Source: DAIMZI01 sp036734025 (GTDB lineage Bacteria > Pseudomonadota > Alphaproteobacteria > Rhizobiales > Rhodomicrobiaceae). From it: a stretch of DNA of 64,000 nt. Positions 9,403 to 22,854 of the stretch are shown piece after piece. The notes under the pieces are model-generated. The model saw only the letters and a list, made by a program, of their open reading frames with translations, was not told the origin of the DNA and did no database searches. Position numbers and translations under genes: made by a program. The stretch lies in the NCBI GenBank assembly GCA_036734025.1, contig DAIMZI010000008.1, forward strand, positions 49,085 to 113,084, in the 5' to 3' direction. Numbering within the stretch: position 1 is the stretch's first letter; each line of letters opens with the position of its first letter.

Positions 9403-9678
9403 ATGAGCAAGGAAGAAGCCTTGGAATTCGAAGGCATCGTCAACGATGTCCTGCCCGATGGCCGTTTTCGCGTCCAGTTGGACAACGGCCATGAAATCAT
9501 CGCCTACACTGCGGGGCGAATGAAGCGTAACCGGATCCGCACCATAGCCGGAGACCGCGTTACGGTCGAGATGACGCCTTACGATCTGGAAAAGGGCCGG
9601 ATCACCTTTCGCCACAAGACCGAAGGCGCTTCGCCATCGACGGGCGGGCAAAGGCGGCCGCCGCCTCGCCGGCGTTGA
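9403..9678 (+). CDS. infA: Translation initiation factor IF-1, extended paralogue
   Basis: S1/OB-fold IF-1 protein of 91 residues, which binds the ribosomal A site during initiation. The family pattern is clear: FEGIVNDVLPDGRFRVQLDNGHEI, GRMKRNRIRTIAGDRV and a final YDLEKGRITFR. It is longer than the canonical 72 residues because of a basic, proline-rich tail ending QRRPPPRRR, and several core positions differ from the standard alphaproteobacterial IF-1. It may be a second, cold- or stress-linked copy; the adjacent cspA supports this. Whether another infA exists elsewhere cannot be seen. Confidence 0.9.
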   Translation: MSKEEALEFEGIVNDVLPDGRFRVQLDNGHEIIAYTAGRMKRNRIRTIAGDRVTVEMTPYDLEKGRITFRHKTEGASPSTGGQRRPPPRRR

Positions 9679-9774
9679 CATTCGACGTTTCTCCCATGCC
9701 GCCATGCGCGATTGCGCGCACCTGTGGCGAAGGGCGGCTTGGATGCGCATGGCCCATGCGCTAATCTTTGTCTC

Positions 9775-10161
9775 ATGACAATAACCGACAGACCGCAAGC
9801 GCGCCCCCGCCTGCGGATCGTGCTCGGCCCGGATGTAGCCATCGGCCCGGGCAAGGCCGATCTGCTGGAAGGCATCCGCGAAACAGGCTCGATCGCCGCC
9901 GCCGGACGGCGTATGAGCATGAGCTACAAGCGCGCCTGCATGATGGTCAACGCCATGAACGGCTTCTTCCATTCGCCGCTTGTCGCGACGAAGCGCGGCG
10001 GGCGCGAACGCGGCGGTGCGCGGCTGACCCGACACGGCGACATGGTGCTCGATGCGTATCGGCGCATGGAAAGCCTGACCCGGGACGCCATCAGCGATGA
10101 ACTTGCGGGCTTGCAGAGCCTGCTTGATGATCCAACCGCGCAGCAGGATCCGGCCGCCTGA
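9775..10161 (+). CDS. ModE/LysR-type winged-helix DNA-binding protein
   Basis: A 128-residue protein consisting only of the ModE N-terminal winged-helix domain. GKADLLEGIRETGSIAAAGRRMSMSYKRA is the typical helix-turn-helix and is followed by a basic wing (KRGGRERGGARLT). The C-terminal molybdate-binding (Mop/TOBE) domains of full ModE are absent, so it cannot sense molybdate through them. I chose the ATG at 9775; the upstream in-frame extension is unlike the family. No molybdate transporter genes are adjacent and the target is unknown. Confidence 0.8.
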   Translation: MTITDRPQARPRLRIVLGPDVAIGPGKADLLEGIRETGSIAAAGRRMSMSYKRACMMVNAMNGFFHSPLVATKRGGRERGGARLTRHGDMVLDAYRRMESLTRDAISDELAGLQSLLDDPTAQQDPAA

Positions 10162-10290
10162 CCAGCCTCTCGGCAGACGGGATTTTGCATCTCCGGCCTG
10201 ACGCACTTATAGTCTTCTGGGGCTGGACCACGGATCACGCATGAGCGCGACGTGCAGCACATGTTCCGCGAAACCACGAGGAGGGCGCAG

Positions 10291-11544
10291 ATGATGCCCG
10301 GCTTGATGACTGCATGGCGCGCGTTTGCCGCATTTATGCTTGCGCTGATACTGATCGGCCCGGTCGCCGCGCAGGATGCGTCCGAGCAACAGGGCGAAGC
10401 AGCGCAAACCCAGACCACCATTGCCGATCCGCGCACCGATGATCCCGATTATCAAAGATCGCGCCGATTGCTCGCCGCGATCGACGATATTCTGCGCCGC
10501 GCCGCAGAGGAACGCGCCGGCGCGCAGGATCTGCCAAGCCGCGACGAGTTTCTCGTGCGCCCGTTGTGGACCGAAACCCGCGAGGACAGCGAAGAGCGGC
10601 TGCGCGCGCTTCTGGACGCGGTGCTGGAGATCCTCACCGAAGCTCCGGTCGTCAGCATGCAGGACGAGATCAGCCGCCGCCGCCAGTCGATCGCCGCGAT
10701 CCAGGACAATATCAGCGCGCTGCACGAACGCCGGATGAGCGCGCCGGAAGACGGCTTCCTGCCCGGTGTGCTCAGCGAGACGAAAGCCTCTATCGACGAT
10801 GCCATTGCCGAAGCCAGGACGGGCATCGAGACCAACCGCACGGAAATCGAACGGCTGAAGGGCGAAATACATGCTGCACTCGCAAGCAGCGGCATCGACA
10901 TTGCGCCTGAACAGCTCGAACTGCTGCTCGACAGCGTGCTGGGCGGCGATCTGCTCAAGCTCGTGACCGCCTTCGAGGCGGCCGGCACGATCGACAAGCG
11001 TCTGTCGGAACTGCTTACTCAGTCGGGCGAGAACATCAAGGCCGCGCGACGCTATTATGCCATGCACGCCGCCCTTTTCGCCATGCTCCTGCACGCGCAG
11101 GACATGCTGATCACGAAAATCGACGAGGTATATCTGGCCCGGCTTCAGGCCATACTGACCGATATTCGCCACACGCGGCAGGAGACCTACAGGCTGCTCG
11201 CCGGCGAAGATAACCGTCCCGACCAGATCCGGGCCTTGCGCGCCAATCTCCAGTCTCAGGATTTCGCTGAAAAAGTGGCCAGCTTTTACCGCGACTATCT
11301 GAACACGCAGCGCGCCCACCTGGATGCCTCGCGCAAGCGCACGATCCGCGATCTGCGCATAGCGGACAACACCTATCAGACCGTCGAGGCGAGCTTCCAG
11401 TTGCGCGTTCTGATGGACGAAGCCCGGAGCTCCATTGAAGCCATCCAGAGGCTTGAAGCCCCTGGCTTTGACCAGATTTTCCGCAATGAGGCGCTGCGCA
11501 AGGAGTTCGAGGCACTTACGCAAAAGCTGGCGCCGGGCTCGTGA
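10291..11544 (+). CDS. Exported coiled-coil protein of unknown function
   Basis: I do not recognise this 417-residue protein. It starts with a clear signal peptide (hydrophobic AAFMLALILIGPVAA, cleavage before QDAS near residue 28). The rest is almost entirely helical, rich in Glu, Arg, Ala and Leu, with coiled-coil heptads around residues 60-200 and 290-400 and a hydrophobic stretch (YYAMHAALFAMLL) near residue 255. The ATG at 10291 has a strong GAGGAGGG ribosome site. It stands alone between the ModE-like gene and a convergent hibernation factor. It is probably periplasmic and possibly oligomeric. Confidence 0.75.
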   Translation: MMPGLMTAWRAFAAFMLALILIGPVAAQDASEQQGEAAQTQTTIADPRTDDPDYQRSRRLLAAIDDILRRAAEERAGAQDLPSRDEFLVRPLWTETREDSEERLRALLDAVLEILTEAPVVSMQDEISRRRQSIAAIQDNISALHERRMSAPEDGFLPGVLSETKASIDDAIAEARTGIETNRTEIERLKGEIHAALASSGIDIAPEQLELLLDSVLGGDLLKLVTAFEAAGTIDKRLSELLTQSGENIKAARRYYAMHAALFAMLLHAQDMLITKIDEVYLARLQAILTDIRHTRQETYRLLAGEDNRPDQIRALRANLQSQDFAEKVASFYRDYLNTQRAHLDASRKRTIRDLRIADNTYQTVEASFQLRVLMDEARSSIEAIQRLEAPGFDQIFRNEALRKEFEALTQKLAPGS

Positions 11545-11616
11545 CAAGCATCAAGCCGCCATCACACGAGCCTGACAAGACACTTGCTTATCAGGCCTGG
11601 TAATCAGGCTTGGCAA

Positions 11617-11955
11617 TCAAGCTTCCTGGCGCTTGTTGTTCTTCAGCTTTTCGGCATGGTCCTGCAACTGACGCTGGACGGCTGCGAATGCATCGCGCAG
11701 CGCCAGGTAGACATCATCGTGCAGATGCGCCTCATCTGCACTGCTGTTGCCGACGAAATAGGCCTTCCCGGGCACATTGGCCTCCACGGTGACGGCAAAC
11801 CGGCGGCTTGTGCGCTGGACGAGTTCCACTGTCACGCGGCAACTCACCAGGCGGTCGAAAACGCGTTTCAGCTTGGCGATGTGCTCATGGATGCGCGCCT
11901 CGACGGCGTCCGAACTATCCAGATGGCGGAAAGCGATCTCAACAGGCACATCCAT
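11617..11955 (-). CDS. hpf: Short ribosome hibernation promoting factor (HPF/RaiA family)
   Basis: 112-residue HPF/RaiA N-terminal domain protein that occupies the decoding centre of idle ribosomes. Visible features are the beta strand VPVEIAFRHLDSSDAVEARI, the basic AKLKRVF helix and the acidic/basic C-terminal helix ending AEKLKNNKRQEA. It lacks the C-terminal dimerisation domain of long HPF, so it is a short-type factor. The ATG at 11955 follows a perfect GGAGG. It is not next to rpoN, unlike many proteobacterial hpf genes. A sigma70-like promoter lies at 12025-12053. Confidence 0.85.
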   Translation of the reverse strand: MDVPVEIAFRHLDSSDAVEARIHEHIAKLKRVFDRLVSCRVTVELVQRTSRRFAVTVEANVPGKAYFVGNSSADEAHLHDDVYLALRDAFAAVQRQLQDHAEKLKNNKRQEA

Positions 11956-12024
11956 GACTTGTCCTCCGTTTGACAGCTTCGGGCGCCCCCGGCTCGGCGG
12001 CACGGGAGCAACGCACAGCCTTTC

Positions 12025-12053
12025 ATTATGCTTGCATATCAGGGCGTTGCCAA
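12025..12053 (-). promoter_or_regulatory. Candidate sigma70 promoter for hpf
   Basis: On the minus strand TTGGCA (12053-12048), a 17-base spacer and CATAAT (12030-12025) match the -35/-10 pattern. This would give a leader of about 60 bases before the hpf ATG at 11955. Found by inspection only. Confidence 0.4.
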
Positions 12054-12086
12054 GGACAAGTCGAGAAATTGCCGGTGTCTCGGTCG

Positions 12087-13505
12087 TCAGCGTGGAAGCA
12101 GGGTTTCGCCCATCAGCATCTTGTCGATGGCGTGCGCTGCCTGGCGCCCTTCGCGGATAGCCCAGACCACCAGCGATTGCCCACGGCGCATGTCACCAGC
12201 GACAAACACCTTCGGGCGCGAGGTCAGATAGTCACGATCATCGGCCGCCACATTGCCGCGCGGGCTCAATTCCACACGAGCCTGCGACAGAAGACCCTCA
12301 TGCAACGGATGCACGAAACCCATGGCGAGAAGCACCAGATCGGCCTTCATCTCGAACTCGGTACCGGGGATCTTCTGCATTTTCTCATCCACGCGGATGC
12401 AGTGCAAGGCCGTCACCCTGCCGCCTTCGCCGGTGAATTTTTCGGTCATCACGCTCCAGTCGCGCTGCGCGCCTTCGGCCTGGCTCGATGATGTGCGCAG
12501 CTTGAGCGGCCAGTCCGGCCAGGTGAGCAGCTTGTCTTCCTTTTCCTGCGGCTTCGGCATGATCTCGAGCTGCGTCACCGAGCGAGCGCCCTGACGGAAC
12601 GAGGTGCCGATACAGTCCGAGCCGGTGTCGCCGCCGCCGATGACGATGACATCCTTGCCCGTCGCGGAAATCGGGGCGACATCGCCAAGTGGCTCACCGG
12701 CGATCCGCTTGTTCTGCTGGGTGAGGAAATCCATCGCGAATTGAATCCCGTCCAGGTCGCGCCCCGGGATCGGCAGGTCGCGCGGCTTCTCCGCACCGCC
12801 AGCGAGCAACACCGCGTCATGCCCGGCCTCGATTTCGCCAAACGCGATATCGGCGCCGACATCGATGTCGCAATGGAAGGTGACGCCTTCGGCCTCCATC
12901 TGCGCGACACGGCGCTCGACGATGAATTTTTCCATCTTGAAATCAGGAATGCCGTAGCGCATCAGGCCGCCGGGCTGCGCGCGCTTCTCGAAGACATGGA
13001 CATCATGGCCGGCGCGCGCCAACTGTTGTGCCGCGGCCATGCCTGCTGGGCCGGAGCCGATGATGGCGACCTTCTTGCCCGTAAGCCGCGCGGGAGGCTG
13101 CGGAACGATCCAGCCGGCATCGAAAGCCTTGTCGGCGATGCTCTTTTCGATCGCCTTGATGCTGACCGGCGTGTCTTCCAGATTGAGCGTGCACGCAGCC
13201 TCGCACGGGGCCGGGCATACGCGCCCCGTCACCTCGGGGAAATTGTTGGTGGAGTGGAGATCGCGCGCCGCATCCTCCCAGTCGCCATGGTAGACGAGGT
13301 CGTTCCAGTCCGGGATCTGGTTGTTGACCGGACAGCCGGTGTGGCAATAGGGGATGCCGCAATCCATGCAGCGGGCGGCCTGCTTCTGCGTTTCGGTGTC
13401 TTCCAGCGGAATGAGGAATTCACGAAAATGCCGAATGCGCTGATCGGCTGGCTCATAAGCCAGTTCGCGCCTGTCGATCTCCAGAAATCCGGTTGGTTTT
13501 CCCAT
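12087..13505 (-). CDS. gltD: Glutamate synthase (NADPH) small subunit
   Basis: 472-residue flavoprotein that passes electrons from NADPH to GltB for glutamate formation. The N-terminal region has the [4Fe-4S] cysteines CMDCGIPYCHTGCPVNN. It is followed by the FAD Rossmann motif (IIGSGPAGMAAAQQLARAG) and the NADPH motif VIVIGGGDTGSDCIG. Located 33 bases downstream of gltB and clearly in one operon with it. Confidence 0.96.
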   Translation of the reverse strand: MGKPTGFLEIDRRELAYEPADQRIRHFREFLIPLEDTETQKQAARCMDCGIPYCHTGCPVNNQIPDWNDLVYHGDWEDAARDLHSTNNFPEVTGRVCPAPCEAACTLNLEDTPVSIKAIEKSIADKAFDAGWIVPQPPARLTGKKVAIIGSGPAGMAAAQQLARAGHDVHVFEKRAQPGGLMRYGIPDFKMEKFIVERRVAQMEAEGVTFHCDIDVGADIAFGEIEAGHDAVLLAGGAEKPRDLPIPGRDLDGIQFAMDFLTQQNKRIAGEPLGDVAPISATGKDVIVIGGGDTGSDCIGTSFRQGARSVTQLEIMPKPQEKEDKLLTWPDWPLKLRTSSSQAEGAQRDWSVMTEKFTGEGGRVTALHCIRVDEKMQKIPGTEFEMKADLVLLAMGFVHPLHEGLLSQARVELSPRGNVAADDRDYLTSRPKVFVAGDMRRGQSLVVWAIREGRQAAHAIDKMLMGETLLPR

Positions 13506-13538
13506 CGTCCTTGCCTCTAGTTTGTTTGCCGGGCGCGC

Positions 13539-18239
<4,701 letters not shown>

Positions 18240-18791
18240 AGACTTCCGATCCCCATAATCAAATAAAATTTGCGTATGCCAGATGCGCCGAGTCAGGTCT
18301 GTGCGACCGGATCGAGCCAGGACTTTCGGGACCCATGCTTCACGTCACAGATCCCGGTTGAATGGCGTCTGCGGGCTTGCTGGGACACTCGGTCATCCTC
18401 CTCTTCAGCAGGCATCTTTCGCGCGCCTTGTTTGTCCGGCGCTTTTTCCAGGCTTGCGGTTTCCGCGCGCCGAGCCCCCGAAACAAGCCTGCTTTTTCGG
18501 GGGCTTCAGTCAGATTCTTCAGAGCGCATGCGAGGATGAAGGCCCGATTTCCGCCGGATCCGGCGCGTAAAGGACAGCAAACCTGACCTATCCTTTCGCG
18601 AAAATGACAGATTTTCACCCAAATGACAAGTCGGTTGGGGTGGGGGCGGCGGAACGCCGCGACAAGCCGCATTTCGGTTCGTTCATTTCGGCGTCGCGAT
18701 GTGAAGGAAAGTGTCCGCCAGTACGCCAAACCCGATCGAAAAATTCGGCTACGCGCCATTTGCTGCCGCACGGGGAGGCGCCGGGCGCGCC
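18240..18791. other. 552-base intergenic region between gltB and purA
   Basis: Contains the gltB promoter area (an AT-rich segment just upstream of the GTG) and the 3' flank of purA, including two hairpins listed separately (18473-18505 and 18775-18793). Short ORFs on either strand here have no ribosome sites or recognisable motifs. A small RNA is possible but I recognise none. Confidence 0.4.
18473..18505. terminator. Perfect 11-bp hairpin downstream of purA
   Basis: AGCCCCCGAAA (18473-18483) and TTTCGGGGGCT (18495-18505) form a perfect stem with an 11-base loop. T-runs on the flanks are short in both directions, so termination efficiency is uncertain. Position suits the end of the purA transcript. 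Confidence 0.5.
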
Positions 18792-18793
18792 TC
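18775..18793 (-). terminator. Hairpin overlapping the purA stop codon
   Basis: GAGGCGC and GCGCCTC form a 7-bp stem around a 5-base loop that begins at the purA stop. No T-run follows. It may protect the 3' end rather than terminate. Confidence 0.35.
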
Positions 18794-20084
18794 AATCGAC
18801 GAAGGGATCGTTGACCAGGATCGTGTCCTCGCGCTTCGGGCTCGTTGACAAGAGGCTGACCGGAGCGCCGATCAATTCCTCCAGCCGGCGCACATATTTG
18901 ATGCATTGCGCCGGCAATTCGGCCCAACTGCGTGCGCCCTCGGTGCTGTCATGCCAGCCTGGCATCACCTCGTAAATCGGCTCGACGCGCGCCTGTGCGC
19001 CCTGGCCGGCGGGCAGGTGGTCCAGCACAGCGCCATCGAGCCGGTAGCCGACACCGATCTTGAGTTCGCTGAAACCGTCGAGCACGTCGAGCTTGGTAAG
19101 GGCAATGCCATCAATTCCGGCCACCTTGATTGTCTGACGTACGAGACACGCATCGAACCAGCCGCAGCGGCGTGGCCGCCCGGTCACCGTGCCGAATTCG
19201 CGGCCCCGCTCGCCAAGCCGCTGGCCGGTCTCATTATCCTGCTCGGTTGGAAACGGTCCCAGCCCGACCCGCGTCGTGTAGGCCTTGGTGATGCCGAGCA
19301 CAAAGCCGATCGCACGCGGCCCCATGCCCGACCCGGTAGCGGCCTGGGCCGCCACGGTATTCGACGAGGTCACGAAGGGATAGGTGCCGTGGTCGATATC
19401 GAGCAGCGCTCCTTGCGCGCCCTCAAACAGGATGCGCTTGCCGGCGCGGCGCTGTTCATCCAGCAACTGCCAGACGATGCCCATGTAGGGCAAGATCGCG
19501 GCGCGCACATCACACAGGGATTGAAACAGTTCGTCCCGGTCGATCTCGGCCTGGGCCAGCCCCCGGCGCAAGGCATTATGATGGGTGAGGACACGGTCGA
19601 GCTTGGCCTTCAGCGTCTTGGTGTTCTGCAAATCCATCACGCGAATGGCCCGGCGGCCGACCTTGTCTTCATAGGCCGGGCCGATGCCGCGCCTTGTGGT
19701 GCCGATGATCCCGGCGCCGCCGGCGGCTTCCCTCAGGGCGTCCAGCTCGCGGTGCAGCGGCAGGATCAGCGTCGCATTATCGGCGATGCAGAGATTGCGC
19801 GGCGAGATCTCCACGCCCTGCGCGGTCACGGTCTCGATCTCGCTCACCAGCGCCCAGGGATCGATGACCACGCCATTGCCGATCACCGACAGCTTGTCCG
19901 GGCGCACGACCCCGGAGGGCAGCAGCGAGAGCTTGAAGGTCTTGCCGTCGATGACCAGCGTGTGGCCGGCATTATGCCCGCCCTGAAAGCGCACGATGAT
20001 ATCGGCCCGCTCGGAAAGCCAATCGACGATCTTGCCCTTGCCCTCGTCTCCCCACTGCGAGCCCACCACCGCGACATTGGCCAT
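18792..20084 (-). CDS. purA: Adenylosuccinate synthetase
   Basis: 430-residue GTP-dependent enzyme that converts IMP and aspartate to adenylosuccinate, the first committed AMP step. N-terminal P-loop variant GSQWGDEGKGKIVD, then NAGHT, the IMP-site segment GTTRRGIGPAYEDK, the GAQG loop and GRPRRCGWFD are all present. Start ATG at 20084 with an upstream GGGAACGA site. Single-gene unit; its upstream neighbour is divergent. Confidence 0.97.
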   Translation of the reverse strand: MANVAVVGSQWGDEGKGKIVDWLSERADIIVRFQGGHNAGHTLVIDGKTFKLSLLPSGVVRPDKLSVIGNGVVIDPWALVSEIETVTAQGVEISPRNLCIADNATLILPLHRELDALREAAGGAGIIGTTRRGIGPAYEDKVGRRAIRVMDLQNTKTLKAKLDRVLTHHNALRRGLAQAEIDRDELFQSLCDVRAAILPYMGIVWQLLDEQRRAGKRILFEGAQGALLDIDHGTYPFVTSSNTVAAQAATGSGMGPRAIGFVLGITKAYTTRVGLGPFPTEQDNETGQRLGERGREFGTVTGRPRRCGWFDACLVRQTIKVAGIDGIALTKLDVLDGFSELKIGVGYRLDGAVLDHLPAGQGAQARVEPIYEVMPGWHDSTEGARSWAELPAQCIKYVRRLEELIGAPVSLLSTSPKREDTILVNDPFVD

Positions 20085-20251
20085 TTCGTTCCCCGTTGTT
20101 CACCTGTTTGTCTTACACCCTATAGCGTGCACTCATGCCGGTCGCGAGAGAAACCGGTTATGCCGCATGCCTTTACCCCGGCGATACGATAGCGTAAGCC
20201 GGTTTCCGCCCCGCGACCGCGCGGATCCGCAGCTCATTAACGGTTCGTCTC

Positions 20252-21220
20252 ATGCGCAATCTGGCCGCTGCCGCTTTCAACAACCCGTATCTGCTGCTGC
20301 CGCTGGCGACATTGTTCTGGGGCGGCAATTTCGTTCTGGGCAGAGGCGTGCATGAATTTTTCCCGCCGATCGCGCTGGCGTCATTCCGCTGGACGCTGGC
20401 CTTCTTGCTGATCCTGCCGTTTGCGTGGGCGCGGCTGCGCGAGGACTGGCCGGTCCTGCGCCGGCATTGGCCGTGGCTGCTGTTTCTCGGCGCGGCCGGT
20501 GGGGGCAGTTTCAACACGCTCTCTTACATCGGGCTGAACTACACGCCGGCCCTCAATGCGCTGATCATGAATTCCAGCGGGCCGATCATGATCGCCATCG
20601 CCTCATTCGTGTTTTTCCGCGAGAGGCTGACGCTGCTCCAGTTCATTGGCATCGCGATATCCTTCATCGGCGTTGCGAGCGTGGTGTCCAAAGGCAATTT
20701 CGACGCACTCGCGGCGCTGCAACTCAATGTGGGCGATGTCTGGGTTCTGGCGGCCATGATGATCTGGGGTGTCTACACGGCATTTCTGCGCAAGCGGCCA
20801 CAGATGCACTGGCTGAGTTTCGCTGCTGCCACCTTCTTCTTCGCCGGCGCGGTGAACTGGCCGTTTCATGTCTGGGAGCATGTCTGGGTGCGCCAGCCGA
20901 GCCTTTCAGCCGAAAGCCTGCTGACGATAGGCTATGTGTCGATCTTCCCCAGCATATGCTCGTATGTGCTTTATAACCGCGGCGTCGAGCTGATCGGCGG
21001 CAATCGGGCCGGGCCGTTCCTGCATCTCATCCCACTGTTCGGATCGGTGATGGCTATCCTTCTGCTTGGCGAGGTGCCGGGACTGTATCATGTCGCCGGG
21101 TTCGCGCTCATCCTGAGCGGTGTAGCGATCGCGACAAGGCGCGCCAAGGCGCCGTCGCAAAACCTTGCCGAGAAGCAAACTCTTGCCGACAAGAATGTGG
21201 GCGGGCGGAGAAGGCTCTAG
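20252..21220 (+). CDS. EamA-family (DMT superfamily) permease
   Basis: 322-residue inner-membrane protein with about ten hydrophobic segments arranged as two EamA repeats. The first repeat has the motif FWGGNFVLGRGVHEFFPP and the second ends in LLLGEVPGLYHVAGFALILSGV. The substrate cannot be predicted; family members export amino acids, metabolites or drugs. The stop codon shares the palindrome CTAG (21217-21220) with the convergent lipoprotein gene. Confidence 0.88.
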   Translation: MRNLAAAAFNNPYLLLPLATLFWGGNFVLGRGVHEFFPPIALASFRWTLAFLLILPFAWARLREDWPVLRRHWPWLLFLGAAGGGSFNTLSYIGLNYTPALNALIMNSSGPIMIAIASFVFFRERLTLLQFIGIAISFIGVASVVSKGNFDALAALQLNVGDVWVLAAMMIWGVYTAFLRKRPQMHWLSFAAATFFFAGAVNWPFHVWEHVWVRQPSLSAESLLTIGYVSIFPSICSYVLYNRGVELIGGNRAGPFLHLIPLFGSVMAILLLGEVPGLYHVAGFALILSGVAIATRRAKAPSQNLAEKQTLADKNVGGRRRL

Positions 21221-22425
21221 AACTGGACGCCGGCGAAAGCCCTCGGCGCGGGATCGATGACGCTGGTGCCGAACTTCTGGACCTGAAGGATGGCCAGACC
21301 GCGCTCGGACAGACCGCTTGAGTTGAAACGGAAGAGACCGTCAACGCCGGCAAAGCCACTGGTGCGCGTGATGCGATCCGCTGTATAGCGTTGGCCCGCC
21401 CGAGCTTGCGAAAGGGTAATCGCAAGGCTTACAGCGTCATAGCCGAGGCTTGCCAGCCGCGGTGGGGCTTCGCCATAGGTCTGGGCGTAGCGTTTGGCGA
21501 AGTCCTGCCAGCCTGAGGGCTCGGCGGCGGGAAACCAGCCTCCGATCAGTGGTTCCTCGCGGCCAATACCGGTATAGTCCCAGCCATTCGTGCCAATTAT
21601 CGTAATCGCCTGCGTGTTCATCTCGAAATAGGGCAGCAGCGGCGCGATGGCCGGCATCAGATCTGCGCCGCCGGGAAGGAAAAGCACGTCAAACTGTGGC
21701 GGCTCCTCGCCTTTCGGCGCCAGCGCGGCAACAGCCTTGACCGGATCGAGCATGGCGTTGGCGTCAGGCGGATAGGTCTGGGAAATCACCAGTTCGCCGC
21801 CAGTGGTTTGCAGTGCGCGAAGGAACTCCTGCTGGACGATCGATCCGAATTCGTTCTCCGGAATCAGCGCCGCAAAGCGTCGCCGGCCCTGACTCATGGC
21901 ATAGGAGACCACGCGCAACACATCGCTGCCGGCAAGAAAACTCAGCAGATAGACCCCCTCTCCGGCCACCTTGCGGTCGCTGGACAGTGCGATCATCGGC
22001 ACGTTGGCGCGCCTGGCTTCCGGCGCGGCTCCGGCGACGGCCTCGGCAAACAGCGGACCGATGATCAGTTCGGCGCCCTCGCTTATGGCTTCGCTGGCGA
22101 CGGCAGCGGCTGTATCAGCCTTGCCGCCGGTATCCTTGGAGATGATCTGAACGTTGGGATTGTTGAAATCGAAAAGCGCGAGCTCGGCCGCCTGTTTGAG
22201 CGCCTGGCCGATCTTGCCGGCGCTGCCGGGGGCAGAAAGCGGCAGCAGCAGAGCGACCTTGATCGACGGGGTGGCAATTGCTGGCTGGTCCGGCTGGCTG
22301 TCGACCTCGGCGCTTGGCGTGCTGCGCGAGCCGATGGCGCATGACGCCAGCACCAGCGCCGAAAGGCCTGCCACGAAAACCAGCAGGACACGACGCCACG
22401 TCATGGTCGCCCGGCAATCCGTCAT
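21217..22425 (-). CDS. LppC/LpoA-type lipoprotein (penicillin-binding protein activator)
   Basis: 402-residue predicted lipoprotein with a lipobox (LVLASC, Cys29 from the first ATG or Cys22 from the internal ATG at 22404). The mature part is a periplasmic-binding-protein fold of the LpoA/branched-chain amino-acid receptor type: VALLLPLSAPGSAGKIGQALKQAAELALFDF, then ELIIGPLFAEAVA. Family members can activate class A penicillin-binding proteins. It is divergent from rsmI, a pairing often seen in proteobacteria. The exact role in alphaproteobacteria is inferred. Confidence 0.82.
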   Translation of the reverse strand: MTDCRATMTWRRVLLVFVAGLSALVLASCAIGSRSTPSAEVDSQPDQPAIATPSIKVALLLPLSAPGSAGKIGQALKQAAELALFDFNNPNVQIISKDTGGKADTAAAVASEAISEGAELIIGPLFAEAVAGAAPEARRANVPMIALSSDRKVAGEGVYLLSFLAGSDVLRVVSYAMSQGRRRFAALIPENEFGSIVQQEFLRALQTTGGELVISQTYPPDANAMLDPVKAVAALAPKGEEPPQFDVLFLPGGADLMPAIAPLLPYFEMNTQAITIIGTNGWDYTGIGREEPLIGGWFPAAEPSGWQDFAKRYAQTYGEAPPRLASLGYDAVSLAITLSQARAGQRYTADRITRTSGFAGVDGLFRFNSSGLSERGLAILQVQKFGTSVIDPAPRAFAGVQF

Positions 22426-22854
22426 AGGTCCCGCAATCCCCGCTTGCCCGGTTCGGCGCGCATGTCCATCAGCAATTCTTCATGCCTTCGCATATTCTCT
22501 CCCCGCGCGACGCATATTGCCGACACTCCTGAAGCCAGCGATAGTAGCAGCGAGATCAGGGCCAATTTCCGTGTAGCTGCTTAGGCCGTGTAATAACGCC
22601 GCCGAGCAGTACACCCGGGCCGCATACCGCCGCAGATAAGGGTCAATGCCGCTCAATTCCAATCGGATGCGAAGCCGAGGCGACAGAGCAAGGCCTCTGG
22701 GTCACATCATAAATCCCGGCAACGCTGAACGATACAACTCTGGACAATAGATGCAGGCTAAGGAGCCTTTGTGGCGCCAACATGATTCGCAATTAACCCA
22801 TTTGCGCCGCGAACACCACCCTGCTACCGATCTTGCCACCAGGAGGAGGGCGCC
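22426..22854. other. 429-base divergent intergenic region
   Basis: Lies between the LppC-type lipoprotein gene and rsmI and must contain both promoters. An AGGAGGAGGG ribosome site for rsmI sits at 22841-22850. No ORF with recognisable features, repeat or RNA gene was seen. Confidence 0.45.

Noticed and set aside
11585..11630. Three imperfect 13-base repeats (ATCAGGCCTGG-like) between the coiled-coil gene and hpf
   Set aside because: Too short and degenerate to call a repeat element; no CRISPR-like spacing.
12030..12056. Possible sigma54 promoter (GG...GC) before hpf
   Set aside because: The GG to GC spacing is 14 bases instead of 10; the sigma70-like pattern fits better.
18340..18927. Several ORFs of 60-195 codons in the gltB-purA gap
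   Set aside because: They overlap purA or each other, lack ribosome sites and have random-like composition.
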